Shown here: in pieces, positions 62,901 through 64,000 of the stretch
Numbering within the stretch: the first letter of the stretch is position 1
Layout: the number at the start of each line of letters is the position of its first letter
Origin: Bacillus_BD sp050389805
Lineage (GTDB): Bacteria; Bacillota; Bacilli; Bacillales; Cytobacillaceae
Assembly: GCF_050389805.1 (NCBI RefSeq)
Contig: NZ_CP130945.1
Coordinates: 2,914,001-2,978,000 of the forward strand
Length of the DNA stretch: 64,000 bases
Direction of reading: 5' to 3'
Position numbers and translations under genes: made by a program
The notes under the pieces: model-generated
The model's input: only the letters and a program-made list of their open reading frames with translations
Database searches by the model: none
Told to the model about the DNA's origin: nothing

Positions 62901-63482
62901 TTGACTATTCAATTCTTTTTCTTGAGAAAGTAATTTATTTAACGCAGGATTTGAGCCTGTTTTTTTATAAAGGTCCCCAGCTTCTTTATCGAATTTCTCT
63001 AGAATGTTTCGCAATAGATTGATACCAGAAGCTGCTGAAAAGACACTTTCACCTGCGCTCCCATTGCTTTGTAATAAGCTTTCTCCACCTTCACGGAGGC
63101 GGACATGGTCAAGTGCAAACATATTGGTAAATTGAGATTGGGGCATTCCTTGGATAAAATCTTGAACGATTTTCTCATTGATAGGACTTCCGTTGAGATC
63201 TAGTACGGTATCTTTCCGACCTTTCCGGCGAATAAACTGGAGAGCCTCTCCTTTTGAATTCTTTATTTGTCCTTCAATCCGCAATTTACTATTACTATGA
63301 AGAAAAGAATCATTTGTTTTCTGAGGAAATCCATATAAAAAGTCAGTAATTGAACGCAAAGTTGTACTTTTTCCCGCTTCGTTTGGACCATATAATAGGT
63401 GGAAGTTTTTACTAGGGTCAAAGGATATCTCGTAATCGGTAAAATGACCAAATGCCCTTAAATTTAAGTAATCAAATCTCAT
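59958..63482 (-). CDS. yhaN: SbcC-like AAA ATPase YhaN
   Basis: 1174 residues. The P-loop GPNEAGKST is at 32-40, a long coiled-coil arm fills the middle (about 180-1020), and the C-terminal Walker B is VDDILVHFDD with the signature and D-loop region before it. It belongs to the SbcC/Rad50-like group and pairs with the SbcD-like YhaO; the two genes overlap by 4 bp. The pair probably processes DNA ends or acts in repair. It is longer than B. subtilis YhaN (about 960 residues), mainly in the coiled coil. Confidence 0.9.
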   Translation of the reverse strand: MRFDYLNLRAFGHFTDYEISFDPSKNFHLLYGPNEAGKSTTLRSITDFLYGFPQKTNDSFLHSNSKLRIEGQIKNSKGEALQFIRRKGRKDTVLDLNGSPINEKIVQDFIQGMPQSQFTNMFALDHVRLREGGESLLQSNGSAGESVFSAASGINLLRNILEKFDKEAGDLYKKTGSNPALNKLLSQEKELNSQLQKYQLNVKEWKELEREYLENGKQIQELKRQIRELHTQQEKLERVKRMLPKLAKQKDLLQKLQELANVPNLPDDIKDIRISAENQLHGAIIDKEKIENDLKEIQEQLQDIFIPTKVLEQEAVIDSLYREVQSYQKQLQTVPELQGKKKQLEALVISIMKEIDAVHAGLENIDKYRIPAAIKASIRELAKDKPLLDEKLEGINREFSKLEKELEKKQSEASTLPELSNVNELESIIDKVKRDGLEQSLKTLNIEINDKEQLINDGVHQLDGWSGSYEELLNLQVPTLQETLKRFEKEYSDIQQQLLKVQDQITQQTEAMETYQESIRQIDSLVEIPSVDDLQRARSSRDDGWKLIRIKLQTGNWSEKIADYRNGQAIEEVYEAFVRDADQKADTMRLEAENVSYKSRLKSDIESSQNKITDLKVQEQSLKEEFENWKKNWVELWKHANIDPLSPNEMKEWLQKFHQIKALVIEWMKLTADKKEKEANQENSKQTLISALSKFTKVSNEQTLDELITIADMQLKQMREIESQKMSLIRSIRETEEKMKQDKLNKGEILQKLDIWKNKWKEVIAQTNLPEEISTTVAEKMLEKYDECVFTYEQFKVVEEEEYQLQQQILFFEDRVRDVFEHVGNPFDGSNVDSAVTKLYSELQKGKGDYLNKSNLLNQQKRLQSNCKDAIDRQSEAEQILSELYKTAKCETIDELREIERLYLLKKEYRTRIRQVEEDMLEQGNGKSLHELMEEANSFDSDNIEVELEEVIKEREDLENELNHVNQNYGIIRKEYEEKIKGNNYASIHAQQEKESIHAQIASLTDQYIQLKLASILLQKGIEYYRNQNQNPIIRRASEIFARLTLQSFVGLTVDYDEKDQPVLMGVRENNEKVSIDGMSDGTTDQLYLSLRIASIERYVDENEPIPFIVDDILVHFDDTRSKETLSILLELSKHTQIIFFTHHARLIDIMNAISQDEEYQSIQINHNDVVLFN

Positions 63483-64000
63483 AATGCTTCCACCTCAGTT
63501 TCTGATAGATAATATAAAATTAAATCTTCTACATCTTTTATATGTTTTTTTAGAAAAGAAGGATTTGAAAGGTCGATTCCATCTTCTCCTTTTTTTAATT
63601 CCGTTGGTAAGGAACGCCCAATATCATTAAATTGGGAGGATAGTTCTTGCCAGAGATCTTCGTCACTCTCGCTTTGTTGGATGTATTCTAAAATCGTAGC
63701 TACTGGGGTGTTTTGTGATAGCAGTTCGGTTAAGTTGATTTGTCGAGTTGTAAGAATCTTTATTTTTTCTATCCAAATCTCCCCACTCCCTACTTGCAAG
63801 GATAGGGATCGAATTTCATTCATGATTTGTTCTTTATTGACGATTAATTCTTGATGGAGCTTTGTAGAACCTTTTATCAGGATCCTTAAAGCTAAAAAGC
63901 GTCCCTCAGCTTCGTCAATTTTTTGTTGTAAGGATTCTTCAATATGGCTCATGAGTTCTTCCATGCGCTGTATTCCGTTAGCATCAACTTCACAGAGTTC
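63479..64000 (-). CDS. yhaO: SbcD-like nuclease subunit YhaO, C-terminal part (runs off the right edge)
   Basis: The frame stays open to the window end with no start codon required inside (residues before EELMSHIEESLQQKIDEAEG continue as ANGIQRM). Only the C-terminal part is seen, with no metallophosphoesterase motif in the window. The call rests on the overlap with yhaN and the usual yhaO-yhaN order. An internal ATG at 63964 is not a true start. Confidence 0.82.
   Translation of the reverse strand, partial: ELCEVDANGIQRMEELMSHIEESLQQKIDEAEGRFLALRILIKGSTKLHQELIVNKEQIMNEIRSLSLQVGSGEIWIEKIKILTTRQINLTELLSQNTPVATILEYIQQSESDEDLWQELSSQFNDIGRSLPTELKKGEDGIDLSNPSFLKKHIKDVEDLILYYLSETEVEAL

Overview
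The window is a low-GC chromosomal segment from an aerobic, spore-forming member of the Bacillaceae. The case rests on the glnR-glnA pair, ynbB-hflX, xpaC-telA, a cysH-cysP-sat-cysC block, a Mn-type riboswitch in front of a ykoY-like gene, a spore-coat transglutaminase (tgl), a SleB/YkvT-type wall hydrolase and a yhaN-yhaO pair. Most genes are on the minus strand, many start codons are TTG or GTG behind strong Shine-Dalgarno sites, and gene groups end in clear intrinsic terminators. No tRNA, rRNA, CRISPR array, prophage or intact insertion sequence was seen. Species cannot be named from the window. LAYOUT. 1-9.5 kb: the 5' part of a fatty acid desaturase, two tandem glutamine synthetase genes with glnR, ynbB and hflX, a YlmA-type ABC ATPase, a DUF523 protein and a Na/Pi cotransporter. 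10-13.3 kb: a fragment of an aromatic meta-cleavage pathway (semialdehyde hydrolase, GlcG/HbpS protein, XylT-like ferredoxin with a damaged start, catechol 2,3-dioxygenase) with an odd structured spacer. 13.6-17.4 kb: a lipoprotein, telA-xpaC and a small membrane protein that has a paralogue at 37.3 kb. 17.4-22.4 kb: sulfate assimilation, headed by a small YezD-like gene and a structured leader. 22.5-29.3 kb: LysE exporter, a GntR-controlled ABC transporter and an amino acid permease. 29.5-36 kb: a large DUF2325 protein of unknown role, msrAB and a decayed EcsA/EcsB-like transporter. 36-44 kb: acetyltransferase, sodium:solute symporter with a small partner, wall hydrolase, Mn riboswitch plus TerC protein, and a guanylate-kinase-like protein with an altered P-loop. 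44-56.4 kb: LLM oxidoreductase, tgl, FUSC-type exporter, selO, a MITE-like element, a chemotaxis-receptor remnant, a BCCT transporter, a CarD regulator, a sirtuin and a YetF-like protein. 56.5-59.6 kb: a compact sulfur-carrier cluster (TusA, DsrE, TusA-OsmC fusion, MetE-like protein, OsmC). 60-64 kb: yhaN and the 3' part of yhaO. HOW THE GENES WORK TOGETHER. Nitrogen: the glnR-glnA unit has an operator over its -35 region (repression), whereas the second glnA has a perfect TGTNAN7TNACA site about 49 bp upstream of its predicted start, the place where TnrA activates, so the two synthetases may be oppositely wired. Sulfur: sulfate uptake and activation at 17-22 kb may feed reduced sulfur that the TusA/DsrE/OsmC/MetE-like cluster at 56-59 kb handles by an undescribed route; this cluster is my best candidate for a new system. 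Several loci are decaying: the ecsAB-like pair, the chemotaxis-receptor remnant, a DUF4236 fragment, a small gene with an amber codon, and the ferredoxin start.
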